Positions 32,725-41,665 of a stretch of DNA of 64,000 bases are shown in pieces. The position numbers and the translations under genes are program-made. The notes below the pieces were generated by a model, which ran no database searches, had not been told where the DNA came from, and saw only the letters and a list, made by a program, of their open reading frames with translations. Every line of letters starts with the position of its first letter. Within the stretch, counting starts at the first letter, position 1. Source of the DNA: Hymenobacter crusticola (GTDB taxonomy: Bacteria; Bacteroidota; Bacteroidia; Cytophagales; Hymenobacteraceae); the NCBI RefSeq assembly GCF_002154225.1, contig NZ_MTSE01000002.1:310001-374000 (forward strand), written 5' to 3'.

Positions 32725-34257
32725 ATGGATGAACTAGCCAATTTAGCCCGCATTGTGACCGATCGTCGTCTGAAAGCGACTCCGTTACTGGATTTTGGAA
32801 GTAAAAATGTTTCCAACAAGGAAGTCGAACTCGTGCGACTTTTAGAAAAAGCGCCAGATAGCACCCAACTGCAACTGACAAAAACGCTGTATGGGTCGGT
32901 AAGCGGGGCTAATCAAGCCGCTTTGCGCAAGTTGAAATCGCGCGTGCAGCAGAAACTGCTACATCACTTATACTTTCTAGATCAATCGGACCCCCGGCAT
33001 TTGGTGTCCAGGCAGTACGAATTGCAGTGCATTGAACTTCTGCATCAAATAAGTGTGCTCCAAAGTGAAGGAGAGTACAAGATGTCTGAGCGTTTGCTGC
33101 GTAAGTGCTTGCGGCTCGCTATTGATGGTGAGTTTACGCAGTATACCGTAATGGCTGCGCGCCTACTGCGGAATGTGTACGCTCAGCAACGGCAGCCCGC
33201 ACTTTACAAAGCTGCTTCAGTACAGCTTACGCACTATCAGCGGCAATTAGAGCTAGAGGAGGAAGCAGGGCACTTGTACTGGGCAACAAAAATGACTCAG
33301 ACGCACACTGTACGCAGCAGCCGAAATCTTCTCAATAAGCTTCCAGATTACCTCCAACGCTTGCAAACGCTGCATAAGCAAGCAAAAAGCTACGCTACTT
33401 TCCACTACCATTATACTACGCAGCTGATGTATGAAGGTATGATTGGAAACTACGCGGGCATCATCCGTCTAACGATGGATGCCGCACGTTTGGCAGCTAA
33501 AGGCAAGATCAACCGAAAGCGTTTTGATAAGCGGTTCAATCATTTCATGACGGTTTATGCCCACTTGCGGAGCCGACAAGTGGAGGAAGGCCTGAAGCTG
33601 GCTGAGGAGTATTTCAAAGAATTTCACCCTTCCTCAGGCAACTGGTTTTATTTCTTGGAATATTACCTGTTGCTTGCCATTCATGCGAAGAACTATACAC
33701 GAGCGCAAGAGCTGCTAAAGCTCGCTCGCCAAAATCCGTATTATCGCAAGCAGCGTGTAGCCGCGCAGCAGCGTTGGGAGCTATTTGAAACGTACCTACA
33801 CTTTGTGCAGCCCGAACAGTCGCCGCTACGGCGGTTGCATTTCTCGCAGTTTGTCCTGACCGTACCGGATTATAGCCGCGACAAGCGCGGCCACAACGTT
33901 GCCATTCTGATTCTACAGTTTCTGCACTACCTGCGCAACCACGATGCTGAGGGGCTGCTCACCCGGATGGAGGGCTTACGAAAGTACCAGCAGCGCCATT
34001 TGCGAGAAGCTGAAACGTTGCGTAGTCAGCTTTTTCTGCGCCTACTCATGCTTACTATTAAGGAAAACTTTGATGTGCAGGCTTGCGAGAAAAAAGGGCA
34101 AGCGTTGCTCACTCGTTTGCGGGAAACCCCGCCACCTGGAGAAGCTTTTGCGGAAATAGAGATTATTCCCTACGAGGAGCTGTGGGCGCTGACGTTAGAA
34201 ATCCTACAGGTAAATGCCAAGGAGCTAGCTACTTCTGAATTGATGGCCTATAAATAA
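32725..34257 (+). CDS. helical-repeat protein, putative regulator
   Basis: The 510-residue protein is soluble, basic and almost wholly alpha-helical by eye. From about residue 100 onward it shows degenerate pairs of amphipathic helices (SEGEYKMSERLLRKCLRLA, ARLLRNVYAQQRQPALYKAAS, YTRAQELLKLARQNPYYRKQ) like tetratricopeptide repeats. The first 90 residues differ: NKEVELVRLLEKAPDSTQLQ, then ALRKLKSRVQQKLLHHLYFL, which could form a helix-turn-helix or a dimerisation segment, but I see no secure DNA-binding motif. I know no named family. Its divergent position next to a repeat peptide and importer operon resembles RRNPP-type receptors of Gram-positive bacteria only in logic. The role as receptor is inference. 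Confidence 0.7.
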   Translation: MDELANLARIVTDRRLKATPLLDFGSKNVSNKEVELVRLLEKAPDSTQLQLTKTLYGSVSGANQAALRKLKSRVQQKLLHHLYFLDQSDPRHLVSRQYELQCIELLHQISVLQSEGEYKMSERLLRKCLRLAIDGEFTQYTVMAARLLRNVYAQQRQPALYKAASVQLTHYQRQLELEEEAGHLYWATKMTQTHTVRSSRNLLNKLPDYLQRLQTLHKQAKSYATFHYHYTTQLMYEGMIGNYAGIIRLTMDAARLAAKGKINRKRFDKRFNHFMTVYAHLRSRQVEEGLKLAEEYFKEFHPSSGNWFYFLEYYLLLAIHAKNYTRAQELLKLARQNPYYRKQRVAAQQRWELFETYLHFVQPEQSPLRRLHFSQFVLTVPDYSRDKRGHNVAILILQFLHYLRNHDAEGLLTRMEGLRKYQQRHLREAETLRSQLFLRLLMLTIKENFDVQACEKKGQALLTRLRETPPPGEAFAEIEIIPYEELWALTLEILQVNAKELATSELMAYK

Positions 34258-34330
34258 TAAGCAAGCTAGCTTCGAGGCCGTTGGAGCAGCTTCTGGGACA
34301 GTCGGCTATCATATCGGAGAGATAGAGTAC

Positions 34331-34356
34331 GGCAACCTACGTCAGGGTTGCGTTTT
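34331..34356 (+). terminator. weak terminator after the helical-repeat gene
   Basis: GCAACC and GGTTGC pair around an 8-base loop and are followed by GTTTT. Confidence 0.5.
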
Positions 34357-34525
34357 AACAAGTTATCAACGTAGTTGGAGAAGCGACAGTCGTGCGCTAA
34401 GGAGTTTGGTCTGTCTTATCGTAGGTCTAATAACGACCACTAGTCAGCTAAGCTTCTGCCAGCATAACAAGGCAAGGCGTGCTGGCTGAGCCATATACGT
34501 TTATTTCTACTCCCTCTCCCCGACG

Positions 34526-36184
34526 ATGAATAGAAGAAAGCTGGTTAAAAACCTAGCCCTAGCCGCGCCAGCCGCGTGGCTACCTAGCGTAGTAGCGGGC
34601 CTCAACTGGAGCCCGTTGGCCCCTACCCGTGGGGTAGCTGCCGGAACTTTCCAGCCTACTTGGACCTCATTGGCTCAGTACCAAACTCCCGCGTGGTATC
34701 GTGATGCAAAGTTTGGGTTATGGGCGCACTGGGGGCCGCAGTGCCAACCCGAGCGCGGCGACTGGTACGCCCGCGGCATGTACCAAGAGGGTAGCGACCA
34801 GTACAAGTATCACGTGGAAAAGTATGGCCATCCGTCCAAATTTGGCTTCAAGGACGTGATAAACGAGTGGAAAGCCGAAGAGTGGAACCCCGACGAGTTA
34901 CTGGCGCTGTATAAGAAAGCTGGCGCTAAGTACTTCGTGTGCCTAGCCAACCACCACGACAACTTTGACTTATACACTAGCACTCACCAGCCTTGGAACT
35001 CAACCCGCCTAGGGCCCAAAAAAGACCTGGTAGGCGGCTGGGCTAAAGCCGCCAAAAAGCAGGGCTTGCGTTTTGGGGTGAGTGTGCACGCCGCCCATAC
35101 CTGGAGCTGGCTGGAAACCAGCCAGCGCGCCGACAAAAATGGCCCGTTAGCCGGCGTACCCTACGATGGCAAAATAACCACTGCCGAGGGCCAAGGTAAG
35201 TGGTGGCAGGGCTACGACCCACAAGCCCTCTACGCCCAAAACCACCCTTTGAGCCAGAACAGCCAAGACAATGGCATGATCCATCGGCAGTGGGATTGGG
35301 GCAACGGCGTGACGCCACCCAGCAAAGAGTATTGCGAGAAGTTCTACAACCGCACCATCGAGCTGCTCGACAAATACGAGCCCGACCTAGTGTATTTCGA
35401 CGATACGGCTTTGCCGCTTTGGCCCGTCAACGACGCTGGCCTGCGCATTGCAGCACACATGTACAACACCAGCACTCAGCGCCATGGCGGACGCAATGAG
35501 GCCGTTATCACCGGCAAAATCCTGACCTCCGAGCAGCGCAAGTGTATGGTCTGGGACATTGAGCGCGGCCAAAGCAACGAAATCGAGCCCCTGCCCTGGC
35601 AAACCTGCACCTGCCTGGGCCAGTGGCACTACGACCGCCGCATCTACGATCATCATGGCTACAAGAGTGCTCAGACGGTCATTCATACCCTCATCGACGT
35701 GGTGAGCAAAAACGGCAACCTGCTCCTGAGCGTGCCTATTCGTGGCAACGGCAGCATCGACGATCAGGAGCGCGCCATCGTGGAGGGTATCGCCGCCTGG
35801 ATGCAAGTCAACAGTGAAAGCATCTACGGCACGCGTCCCTGGAAAATTTTCGGCGAAGGCCCCGCCCAGGAGAATGCTGCCGCTCTCAGCGCCCAGGGTT
35901 TCAACGAGGGCAAAGGCAAGCCTTTTGGGGCCGAGGACATCCGCTACGTTGTCAAAGGCAAAACGCTCTATGCCACTGCCCTAGGCTGGCCCGCTAACGG
36001 CCGCTTGCTGCTCAAGGCATTGGCTGTAGGCGGGTCGCACTATGCTGGTGACGTTAAGCGGGTAGAATTATTAGGTAGCGCTGGCAATATCTCATTCGAA
36101 CACACCCAAGAAGGCCTAGCGCTGGTGCTCCCCTCACCAAAGCCCAATGCTATTGCCTACGCCTTCAAGATTACGCCAGCTTAG
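34526..36184 (+). CDS. alpha-L-fucosidase, GH29
   Basis: The 552-residue protein begins MNRRKLVKNLALAAPAAW, a twin-arginine-like signal peptide, and is thus probably exported. The catalytic domain of GH29 is seen in WYRDAKFGLWAHWGPQCQPE, YKKAGAKYFVCLANHHDNFDLY, and the nucleophile region DLVYFDDTALPLWP, where D292 is the expected nucleophile. The later LVDVVSKNGNLLLSVP matches the family end of the barrel. A C-terminal beta domain follows. It removes terminal L-fucose from glycans. It is monocistronic, with a near-consensus TACGTTTA box at about 34495. Confidence 0.93.
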   Translation: MNRRKLVKNLALAAPAAWLPSVVAGLNWSPLAPTRGVAAGTFQPTWTSLAQYQTPAWYRDAKFGLWAHWGPQCQPERGDWYARGMYQEGSDQYKYHVEKYGHPSKFGFKDVINEWKAEEWNPDELLALYKKAGAKYFVCLANHHDNFDLYTSTHQPWNSTRLGPKKDLVGGWAKAAKKQGLRFGVSVHAAHTWSWLETSQRADKNGPLAGVPYDGKITTAEGQGKWWQGYDPQALYAQNHPLSQNSQDNGMIHRQWDWGNGVTPPSKEYCEKFYNRTIELLDKYEPDLVYFDDTALPLWPVNDAGLRIAAHMYNTSTQRHGGRNEAVITGKILTSEQRKCMVWDIERGQSNEIEPLPWQTCTCLGQWHYDRRIYDHHGYKSAQTVIHTLIDVVSKNGNLLLSVPIRGNGSIDDQERAIVEGIAAWMQVNSESIYGTRPWKIFGEGPAQENAAALSAQGFNEGKGKPFGAEDIRYVVKGKTLYATALGWPANGRLLLKALAVGGSHYAGDVKRVELLGSAGNISFEHTQEGLALVLPSPKPNAIAYAFKITPA

Positions 36185-36600
36185 CTGTGTGGTCTTTCTG
36201 GCGATAGGTAGTGCCATAGGTAAGCTGCGAGGATGTAGGGAATAGGGAAGGCGAAACCTGCGGGACAAGTATGCAATGGCAGATGGCTTATCCTGTGCCG
36301 AATGTCTTAGCGCGACCTAACCTAGGCTAGTCAGCTTACTAAGGTATTTACTCCTCAGATTGGCTGTTAATTAGGTAGCACCCCAGGTAAAAAACAGAGT
36401 ATATGCAGTTAGAAAGCGGTTTCGAGCGAAACCTCGTCAGATGAAGGCTGAAGAAAAGTTAACCTCGTCTTTAGCCAAACTTCATTTGGTGCGGCTAGTA
36501 TTGTAGTAGGTAAGCTCCACCTTAGCCTAGCTGCCTACTGGCGCGGCGAGGGCGGAGCTGTCTAGCACTTTCAATCCCCTCACCCTTGTCCGTTGCCTTA
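36185..36600. other. gene-free stretch between fucosidase and DMT genes
   Basis: No protein-like frame, strong hairpin or exact TAnnTTTG box was seen in these 416 bases. Confidence 0.4.
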
Positions 36601-36972
36601 ATGAAAAGCCTGTACACCATTGGCCTGCTCGTTCTTTCCAACATCTTCATGACACTGGCCTGGTACGGGCACTTGCAGTTCAAGACGATGCCAGCGTTCC
36701 GCAATATCTCCCTGTTTGGGGTGATTATGATCAGTTGGGGCCTTGCCTTCTTTGAGTATATTTTTCAGGTGCCAGCCAATCGTATTGGCTACAAAGAAGA
36801 CGGCGGGCCATTCTCGATGTTTGAGTTAAAGACGATTCAGGAGGCCGTTTCGCTGATTGTGTTCACGCTAATCACCGTTTACTTTTTCAAGACGGATAAG
36901 CTCGCCTGGAACCACTTGGTAGGCTTTGCGCTGATTGTGCTGGCCGTCTTTTTTATCTTCAAAAAGTGGTAG
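36601..36972 (+). CDS. DMT family protein (DUF486)
   Basis: From the ATG at 36601 the protein has 123 residues and four membrane helices, beginning MKSLYTIGLLVLSNIFMTLAW. The pattern FMTLAWYGHLQF, SWGLAFFEYIFQVPANRIGY and the C-terminal LVGFALIVLAVFFIFKKW matches DUF486, a small drug/metabolite transporter-like family. The substrate is unknown. The frame is open from 36586, but five extra residues give no benefit. The MFS gene follows 45 bases downstream in the same direction and is likely co-transcribed. Confidence 0.88.
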   Translation: MKSLYTIGLLVLSNIFMTLAWYGHLQFKTMPAFRNISLFGVIMISWGLAFFEYIFQVPANRIGYKEDGGPFSMFELKTIQEAVSLIVFTLITVYFFKTDKLAWNHLVGFALIVLAVFFIFKKW

Positions 36973-37017
36973 AGCGCTCAAGTAAGCGCGTTCGTCTCTG
37001 CTTTTTCGAGCTAGGTC

Positions 37018-38298
37018 ATGGTCGCGGATAAGCGCCGCAGCATTCGGGCTTTAGCCCCTATGAACCTCTTCCTGGCTGATGTGCGCGACGGGGTAGGGCC
37101 TTACCTAGCTATTTATCTGCTCACCGTACGCCACTGGCAGCCGGGCCCAATTGGAATTGCCATGTCGCTGCCCGGTTTAGTGGCGGTGCTGTTACAGACG
37201 CCGGCCGGCTCCTGGGTTGATAACTCGCAACACAAGCGCCGGTTGCTGGTGCTGGCCTCGGCCGTGGTAGCGGTGAGCTGCCTTGTGGCCGTCACGTTTG
37301 TGTCGCCGGCTATTATCTATGCTACCCAGGCGCTTACCGGCGCTGCTACGACCATTTATGCTCCTGTAGTAGCAGCCATTACGCTAGGGTTGGTAGGCCA
37401 CCGGCGCTTTGCCCAGCAGACGGGCCGTAATGAAGCGTTCAATCATAGCGGCAATGTATTAGCGGCTATGCTGGCGGGGCTTATTGGCTATTATTGGCGT
37501 TACGAAGGAATTTTCTATCTCGTGGCGGCCATGTGTGTGCTTGGGAGCTGGTCAGCGCTGCGCATCGACCCCGCGGCCATCAACAACGAGCTAGCTCGTG
37601 GCCAGAGCGCCGATGCTTCTGACCCAGCAGCAGAAAATAATAGCGCTACAGTATCCGCGCCGGTCGCAGGCCCTACGGCTGGAATACGTCAGATGCTCGC
37701 CAACCCACGCATACTGCGCTTTGCTGTGGCCGTCGTGCTGTTTCACTTTGCCAACGCGGCCATGCTGCCGCTTGTTGGGCAAAAGCTAGCTCTCAGCAAC
37801 CAAAAGGCATCTGCGCTGTTCATGTCGGCCTGCATCATTGTGGCGCAGCTCGTGATGGTGCCAGTAGCTGCTTGGGTGAGCCGGCGGGCGCCGGAGGCGG
37901 GGCGCAAACCGGTATTTCTGCTGGCTTTTGCGGTGCTGCCGATTCGGGGCGTGCTCTACACCCTCAGCAACAATGCCTTTTTTCTGGTCAGTGTGCAAGT
38001 GCTCGATGGTCTGGCTGGCGGAATTTTTGGAGTGATAAGTGTCATCATGATTGCGGATCTTACCCGTGGCACCGGCCGCTTCAACTTCGTGCAGGGGGCC
38101 ATTGCTACGGCCCTTGGCATTGGGGCAGCCCTGAGTACGGTGGGTGCAGGCTACCTCGTGCAGCACTTTGGCTACCGCGCTGGCTTCTTAGCGTTAGCAG
38201 TAGTAGCGACGGTGGCATTGGGCTTTTTCTGGTACTGTGTTGAGGAGACAAACCCTGTGCTGGCGCCTAACCAACTGCCCGAACCGGCAACGAGCTAA
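37018..38298 (+). CDS. MFS transporter
   Basis: The 426-residue protein has about 12 membrane segments, with a central cytoplasmic loop at about residues 190-225 that is Ala/Ser rich. The first half includes FLADVRDGVGPYLAIYLL and a loop GSWVDNSQHKRRLL between helices 2 and 3, the typical MFS loop position. The second half includes SRRAPEAGRKPVF at the equivalent place. The substrate cannot be told from sequence; export of a drug-like compound or a sugar are both possible. It is probably in an operon with the DMT protein. Confidence 0.87.
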   Translation: MVADKRRSIRALAPMNLFLADVRDGVGPYLAIYLLTVRHWQPGPIGIAMSLPGLVAVLLQTPAGSWVDNSQHKRRLLVLASAVVAVSCLVAVTFVSPAIIYATQALTGAATTIYAPVVAAITLGLVGHRRFAQQTGRNEAFNHSGNVLAAMLAGLIGYYWRYEGIFYLVAAMCVLGSWSALRIDPAAINNELARGQSADASDPAAENNSATVSAPVAGPTAGIRQMLANPRILRFAVAVVLFHFANAAMLPLVGQKLALSNQKASALFMSACIIVAQLVMVPVAAWVSRRAPEAGRKPVFLLAFAVLPIRGVLYTLSNNAFFLVSVQVLDGLAGGIFGVISVIMIADLTRGTGRFNFVQGAIATALGIGAALSTVGAGYLVQHFGYRAGFLALAVVATVALGFFWYCVEETNPVLAPNQLPEPATS

Positions 38299-38555
38299 AG
38301 CCGACCGTTGGCCGCCGCGCCAGAAGAGTACGACCTAGCTCCATTCTTTTTTTCGTGAATACCGGCCCGCATCGCCTAGCCTCAAGGAATAGTGCAGGCT
38401 GCCAATGAGCAGAGCCAAGACGCCAGGTGTTCCAAGGCGCCACTCAACTGGGACTGAAGAAAAATTAATTTCCGCTTAAGTTGGTCCTAAGCCGAGGACG
38501 ACAACTTTGAGGCAGACAAACGGAACGACCCGGTTGTATAATCCTACTCATCTTT

Positions 38556-39407
38556 ATGTTGTCCTTCGCAGTAAAACCCGTTTTCGTAGCCAGCGTGGCC
38601 TTGTTCCTAGTCGGCTCTCCTTTGGCGTTTGCCCAGCAAGCACCTAGCGCTTCTACCCCGTCGACTAAGGCAAAAGTTAAAACTAAAGCTGGCAAAGCTA
38701 GCCCAGCCACTCCACCGCCCGCCCCGGCCAACGGTTCTGCCCTGGCGCCACCTACCGGTGGTCCCCAATCCGGTGCCCCCGGCGGCCCACCCCGCCCGCC
38801 ACGGCCCGGCGATGGTCCGGAAGAACCGAGGGGCAAAGCTCGCGTGCAGGAGCTGCATGATTTCAGCGGCACGCTGACGGAATACGTGGCCACCAACGAC
38901 GATCAGGTGTACGACAGCTTTGTTTTCAAAACCAGCGCAGGTACCGAAACCGTCCTCTTTCCTCGCCATCTAGGTCAAGCCCTACTCGCCGTGGCGAAAG
39001 TTGGCAGTCAAGTAAGCATAACCGGCTTCCGTGACACCAATCCGCAAGGACAGCCGAGTCTGCATCTGGTGGGTTTGAGTGCGGGTGGACAAACTGTACG
39101 CGACACCCCGCCGGTCCGCCCCGCTACTCCACCTGCCGAAGAAACCACCACGGCCCGCGGCACGGTGCAGCGCCTAGGGCAGGACCCCCGCGGCCGCACC
39201 AACGCCGTGGTACTTAACGACGGTACCATCCTGCGCCTACCGCCCACGGCTGCGGAGCAACTCGCCAACAAGCTGAAAGTAGGTGCCACGGTAGCCGCTA
39301 CCGGCGCGCTGCGGGCCTCGGTGCCTGGCGAAGTAGCCGCGAAACCTACGCGCGTTGTGCGCACCCAAACTATTACCCTCGACGGCGTTCAGTTCTTGGT
39401 GCAATAA
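38556..39407 (+). CDS. hypothetical secreted Pro-rich protein with two OB-like repeats
   Basis: The 283-residue protein has a signal peptide ending FAQQAPSA and a Pro/Ala/Gly-rich spacer to about residue 95. Two related modules follow: FSGTLTEYVATNDDQVYDSFVFKT with VGSQVSITGFRD, and ARGTVQRLGQDPRGRTNAVVLND with VGATVAATGALR. Each looks like a small beta-barrel of nucleic-acid-binding (OB) type, but this is a visual judgement. I know no family name. It lies 121 bases upstream of the OmpR-type regulator gene, in the same direction, so it may be the output or the sensor partner of that system. Confidence 0.6.
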   Translation: MLSFAVKPVFVASVALFLVGSPLAFAQQAPSASTPSTKAKVKTKAGKASPATPPPAPANGSALAPPTGGPQSGAPGGPPRPPRPGDGPEEPRGKARVQELHDFSGTLTEYVATNDDQVYDSFVFKTSAGTETVLFPRHLGQALLAVAKVGSQVSITGFRDTNPQGQPSLHLVGLSAGGQTVRDTPPVRPATPPAEETTTARGTVQRLGQDPRGRTNAVVLNDGTILRLPPTAAEQLANKLKVGATVAATGALRASVPGEVAAKPTRVVRTQTITLDGVQFLVQ

Positions 39408-39439
39408 GCCCACTTAGCCTTACTGCCTTGTTCTTCAAT

Positions 39440-39467
39440 CAGCCTTGGGTTCCGGAATCCAGGGCTG
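39440..39467 (+). terminator. possible terminator after the Pro-rich protein gene
   Basis: CAGCCTTGGGTTCC pairs with GGAATCCAGGGCTG with two G-U-like pairs, giving a 14-bp stem with a very tight loop. There is no clear T-run. Confidence 0.35.
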
Positions 39468-39528
39468 AATTGGATTCCAACGGTTCTGGTTACGTAAGAG
39501 CTAGGGTTGAGCTCTACTACTGTATTTT

Positions 39529-40218
39529 ATGCGCATTCTGATAGTTGAAGATGAGCCCCGCCTGGCAGAGTTTGTGCGCCAAGGACTTGTGCAGGCCGGC
39601 CACGTGGCCGACACCGCCGACAACGGCGCGACGGGTCTGGAAATGGCGGCAGTCACGGCGTACGACGCTATTTTGCTGGATCTGATGCTGCCTGGCCAAA
39701 ATGGCTTCGAGGTGCTGCGCAACTTACGCGAGTTCGGGCTTCCTACTCCAGTCATCATTGTGAGTGCACTCAGCGGCACCGAACACGTTATTCGGGGCCT
39801 AGATGCAGGCGCCGTAGACTACTTGCGCAAGCCTTTCGCTTTTGAGGAACTGTTAGCCCGCCTGCGCACAGTGTACCGCAAAACAGCACCTATTGAGGCG
39901 TCAATACTGCGTCTGGCTGACCTAGAGCTGGATTTGGTGCACCGTCGGGTGAGCCGGGCGGGACAGCTGCTCACCTTAACCAACCGCGAATTTGCGCTGC
40001 TGGAGCTGCTGCTACGCAATCCTAACCGGATCGTTACCAAAACCCTGATGGCCGAGAAAGTATGGGAGGTGGATTTTGATATGGGCTCCAACGTGATTGA
40101 AGTGCACCTTTCGCAGTTGCGCCGCAAGCTCGACCGCGCCTTTCCCGACTTGCCGCCGCTGCTGGAAACGGTCGTCGGACACGGCTACCGCCTCCACGAC
40201 CCCGCCGCCACCCGATGA
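39529..40218 (+). CDS. OmpR-family response regulator
   Basis: The 229-residue protein has a receiver domain with MRILIVEDEPRLAEFV, the phospho-acceptor D51 in LLDLMLPG and the conserved Lys in YLRKPF. A C-terminal winged-helix DNA-binding domain follows (LTNREFALLELLLRNPNRIVTK, VHLSQLRRKLDR, TVVGHGYRL). It overlaps the kinase gene by 4 bases, so the pair is coupled. It probably controls the upstream Pro-rich protein or a metal or envelope stress response; the target cannot be told from sequence. Confidence 0.94.
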   Translation: MRILIVEDEPRLAEFVRQGLVQAGHVADTADNGATGLEMAAVTAYDAILLDLMLPGQNGFEVLRNLREFGLPTPVIIVSALSGTEHVIRGLDAGAVDYLRKPFAFEELLARLRTVYRKTAPIEASILRLADLELDLVHRRVSRAGQLLTLTNREFALLELLLRNPNRIVTKTLMAEKVWEVDFDMGSNVIEVHLSQLRRKLDRAFPDLPPLLETVVGHGYRLHDPAATR

Positions 40219-41543
40219 ACAGCCTACGTGGTTTGCGGGGGCAGCTTGCCCTAGTTTTTACGCTAGTATTTGGCCTAGTAACGGGGCTGGCCAGCCTTTA
40301 CCAGTACCAGCACGTGGGCCAAGTGCTGCACCAAGGCGATGACCAGCGTCTGCGCGCCCGCGCTTACGTACTCCTCGAGCAGGTCGACGTCAGCGGGGCC
40401 GTGCCGGTGGTGCCTTTGCCAGGCGCGGGCGAACGAATGCGTGTGGTGGTGGAAGTGAAGGGGCAGCCGCCCCAGGAGCTGTTCCAATCGCCTGGCTTTG
40501 TCACGCCAGAACCTAGCCTGCCGAACCTGCGCGGGGTGGAACTGCGCCGTCTAGCTTTCAATGAGCAAGGGCAGTCCGTGCAGATCCGCCTGTGGCTCGT
40601 GCACTCAGCCCAGCCCTTAGCTGCCGACTTGCGCCGGGTGCGCGTGGGGTTATGGTGGGCATTGGCGGCTAGTTTGGTGCTGGCCCTTGTGCTAGCAGCT
40701 GGGTTAGGAGCGTGGGTGCTCCGGCCGCTGCGCCGTATCAGCCGCTATGCGCAACAAATTGGCACGGCGCCGGGTACAGAGCGCCTACCCGAGCCCCAAA
40801 CCGGCGACGAAGTGCAAGAGCTAGCCCGCACCCTCAACCGCATGCTCGACCGGCTTCGACAAGGTGCTGAGTTGCAAGATAATTTTCTGGCCGCCGCCGC
40901 CCACGAGCTGCGCACGCCCCTAGCGATATTGCAAACTGGGCTGGAAGTGACGCGGCAAGCACCTGAGCTGCCTACTAGTCTGCGGGCGCCGCTAGCTGCT
41001 CAGGCGCAAGAGCTACAACGGCTGAGTCATTTGGTAGAAGATTTTTTGCTGGTCAGTCGTCTTCGTTCCGATGCCTTGCCACTTGCTCGGCGCCCGATCG
41101 CGCTGAATGAGTTAGTTGTGGCTGTTGCTGACCAGTTGCTGCCACGCTTTCAGGCGGCGGGCCGGGTGCTGCACCTAGCTGTAGACGAAGAAGTGGTTGA
41201 CTATACCATCGACGGCGACGCGGATAAGCTCACGACGGTGGTGCTCAACTTACTCGATAATGCCCTGCGCCACGCGCCACCGGGTGCGGCCGTGCACGTG
41301 TTGGTCGGCCAGGAAGCGAGTGGCTACCGCTACGCCGAAGTGCGCAACCCACTGCGCACTTCGCTCGGCGACTTGTCTCGCCTAACCACCGCCCGCTACC
41401 AGGCCGACGTGCTTAGCAGTGGGGCAGGCCTAGGCCTGTGGATCAGCAACCGTATCGCTGAGCTGCATGGGGCGCCCCTGGTGCTGCACGAAGCTGAAGG
41501 GTGGTTGAGTGTGCGGCTGCGGCTACCGGCTGCCATAACCTAG
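40215..41543 (+). CDS. sensor histidine kinase (HAMP, HisKA, HATPase)
   Basis: The 442-residue protein has two membrane helices, LALVFTLVFGLVTGLASL near residue 10 and LWWALAASLVLALVLAAG at about 150. A periplasmic sensor domain of about 120 residues lies between them. Then come a HAMP linker, the phospho-accepting His in AAAHELRTPLAIL, and ATP-binding boxes VLNLLDNALRHAPPG and GAGLGLWISNRI. It partners the OmpR-type regulator that it overlaps by 4 bases. The signal is unknown. Confidence 0.93.
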   Translation: MNSLRGLRGQLALVFTLVFGLVTGLASLYQYQHVGQVLHQGDDQRLRARAYVLLEQVDVSGAVPVVPLPGAGERMRVVVEVKGQPPQELFQSPGFVTPEPSLPNLRGVELRRLAFNEQGQSVQIRLWLVHSAQPLAADLRRVRVGLWWALAASLVLALVLAAGLGAWVLRPLRRISRYAQQIGTAPGTERLPEPQTGDEVQELARTLNRMLDRLRQGAELQDNFLAAAAHELRTPLAILQTGLEVTRQAPELPTSLRAPLAAQAQELQRLSHLVEDFLLVSRLRSDALPLARRPIALNELVVAVADQLLPRFQAAGRVLHLAVDEEVVDYTIDGDADKLTTVVLNLLDNALRHAPPGAAVHVLVGQEASGYRYAEVRNPLRTSLGDLSRLTTARYQADVLSSGAGLGLWISNRIAELHGAPLVLHEAEGWLSVRLRLPAAIT

Positions 41544-41665
41544 GTCCAGTACAGGGCTTAAGGAACAGCAGACAAAAAGGGATGCTAGGTGGCCAGCAAA
41601 TAAAGCAAGAAAGAGGGCTTTGGGGAAGATAGTTTTGCAGCACAGAAGTTAGCTAGGCTGCAACA

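Noticed and set aside
37872..38243. 123-codon rightward frame inside the MFS gene
   Set aside because: It is out of frame with a clear transporter and has no protein-like pattern.
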